Assembly: GCA_934216375.1 (NCBI GenBank)
Contig: CAKQBP010000064.1
Coordinates: 1-7,402, forward strand
DNA from: an uncultured Veillonella sp.
GTDB taxonomy: Bacteria; Bacillota; Negativicutes; Veillonellales; Veillonellaceae
Reading direction: 5' to 3'
Length of the DNA: 7,402 bases
Shown here: positions 6,483 to 7,402 of the stretch, piece after piece
Numbering within the stretch: position 1 is the stretch's first letter
How the letters are laid out: each line of letters opens with the position of its first letter
Made by a program: the position numbers and the translations under genes
Notes under the pieces: generated by a model
What the model saw: the letters and a program-made list of their open reading frames with translations, nothing else
Databases searched by the model: none
What the model was told of the DNA's origin: nothing

Positions 6483-7402
6483 ATGAAGAAACAAGTACTT
6501 ACACTTTTAATGGCATCCCTAATTTCAGGCACTGCATTTGCCGCTCCTGGTACAGTAACTGAAAAAACAAATGTTTTAGAAACTACTGTATATGGAGCCG
6601 TACAAGATGGTGCTGTTGTGGACCGCATTAATCAACTTGATGAAACCGTGTATGGTACTGGTTTCAATGGTAATTCCGCAACATTGAGTAAACGTGTTGA
6701 CTCCCTCTACAATTCTGTAGAAGGCAGTGGTACTAATATTTCTTTGCGCGAAGAAATGGATGCATTGGAATATACATATCAAAATAGCATTAACGCAGGA
6801 TCTCTTGTAGACCGTGTAGAAAAGATGGAACGTAGCGTTAATGGTCGCATTGGTAGCGGTTCCTTACAAAAACGTATTATCTCTTTGAAGACAAAGGTAT
6901 ATGGTAGCAATGTGGCTCTTACTAACCAAGTAGGTACATTGTCTGGTAATCAAGTGTTCAAAGTGACTCTAAATGAAGCGGTTTCTTCTAAAACTAGTCA
7001 TGAAGGTGACACTGTATCCTTTACAGTTGCAGAAAATGTAATGGATGGCAATGTCTTATTAGTACCTGCGGGCACTGTAGGTTCCGGAACAATTACTTCT
7101 TTGAAAAAGGCTCGTTCCTTTGGTCGTAATGGTGCGTTAGATATTACATTTGATACAATCCCAGCTATTGATGGTACAGAATTTACTGCTGTACAAGGTA
7201 AAGAGGCTAAGGATAAAACTCGTAGTGAAGTTAAAGCAGCAGGTGCATCTGTGGCGGGCGCAGTTCTACTCGGTCCTGTTGGACTTGTAGGAGGCGCTTT
7301 CATCAAAGGTAAAAATATTGAGTATCCAGCTGGTGCTACTGTATATGTACAACCTCTAGATTCCGTAACAATTCAAGGTCTTGTTATTGGTGGCGTTGGT
7401 TT
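6483..7402 (+). CDS. Secreted repeat protein, probable envelope protein (3'-truncated)
   Basis: The frame is open from an ATG at 6483 to the right edge (306 complete codons), with GGAGG at 6473-6477 five bases upstream. A signal peptide is clear: MKKQ, a hydrophobic core at 5-16, and cleavage likely after AFA at 18-20, before AP. Residues 31-152 hold six degenerate ~20-residue repeats of the type L-E-x-x-V-Y-G-...-G-S-L-x-x-R-V-x-x-L, suggesting short helices or a coiled coil. From about residue 159 a beta-rich domain follows (FKVTLNEAVSSKT, GDTVSFTVAENV, LLVPAGTVGSGTI). A Gly/Ala-rich segment (AGASVAGAVLLGPVGLVGG) and a further PAGATVYVQ strand come next. The beta region resembles domains where PAGT-type turns recur in secreted proteins, but I do not recognise a named family. 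There is no enzyme motif and no Cys in the visible part. It most likely acts in the periplasm or at the outer membrane; its role is unknown. The C-terminus is outside the window. Confidence 0.85.
   Translation, partial: MKKQVLTLLMASLISGTAFAAPGTVTEKTNVLETTVYGAVQDGAVVDRINQLDETVYGTGFNGNSATLSKRVDSLYNSVEGSGTNISLREEMDALEYTYQNSINAGSLVDRVEKMERSVNGRIGSGSLQKRIISLKTKVYGSNVALTNQVGTLSGNQVFKVTLNEAVSSKTSHEGDTVSFTVAENVMDGNVLLVPAGTVGSGTITSLKKARSFGRNGALDITFDTIPAIDGTEFTAVQGKEAKDKTRSEVKAAGASVAGAVLLGPVGLVGGAFIKGKNIEYPAGATVYVQPLDSVTIQGLVIGGVG
6573..6938 (+). repeat. Six degenerate 18-23-residue tandem repeats within the secreted protein
   Basis: Unit starts read NVLETTVYG (31), LDETVYG (52), LYNSVEG (75), LEYTYQN (95), MERSVNG (115) and LKTKVYG (135), each followed after 4-8 residues by a polar helix such as GSLVDRVEKM or GSLQKRIISL. 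Lengths are 21, 23, 20, 20, 20 and 18 residues. The conservation is at the protein level, with little DNA identity, so this is an old internal duplication and not a recent DNA tandem repeat. Confidence 0.7.

Noticed and set aside
6998..7306. A 102-codon open frame on the minus strand.
   Set aside because: It lies wholly inside the secreted repeat protein, whose + strand frame has a signal peptide and ribosome binding site; the minus-strand translation is Pro/Ala/Ser/Thr-rich with no recognisable feature.

Overview
The window looks like chromosomal DNA of an AT-rich anaerobic bacterium of the Negativicutes (diderm Bacillota), probably Veillonella or a close relative. This rests on the low GC content, strong AGGAGG-type ribosome binding sites, a SCIFF-peptide maturase, a hydrogenase maturation set, and two Sec-secreted proteins of a style I associate with Negativicutes. 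The genus is inferred from recalled protein similarity, not from a search. All supported genes are on the + strand.

Region 1 (1-3094): the 3' part of a radical-SAM/SPASM SCIFF-peptide maturase (scfB-like, cut by the left edge). After 35 nt comes complete hypF, the carbamoyltransferase that starts synthesis of the cyanide ligands of [NiFe]-hydrogenase. The two are probably co-transcribed.

Region 2 (3095-3327): a 233-nt AT-rich gap with a possible extended -10 promoter and no convincing gene or terminator.

Region 3 (3328-5666): hypC-hypD-hypE, tightly packed. hypD appears to start at a TTG inside hypC (41-nt overlap), and hypE starts 1 nt after the hypD stop. HypF and HypE make the cyanide from carbamoyl phosphate. 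HypC and HypD carry the Fe(CN)2CO unit to the hydrogenase large subunit. The nickel-insertion genes hypA and hypB and the hydrogenase itself are not in the window.

Region 4 (5667-7402): a 261-nt AT-rich gap with a TTGACA-N17-TAGCAT promoter candidate, then a 148-aa secreted protein of unknown function. A 12-bp-stem hairpin (probable terminator) and a perfect 17-bp palindrome (candidate operator) follow. Last is a secreted protein with six degenerate ~20-residue repeats and a C-terminal beta/glycine-rich region, cut by the right edge. These two look like cell-envelope proteins unrelated to hydrogenase maturation.

Most of the window is well-understood metabolism. The less explained parts are the SCIFF-maturase/hypF adjacency, the two secreted proteins, and the palindromes in front of them.
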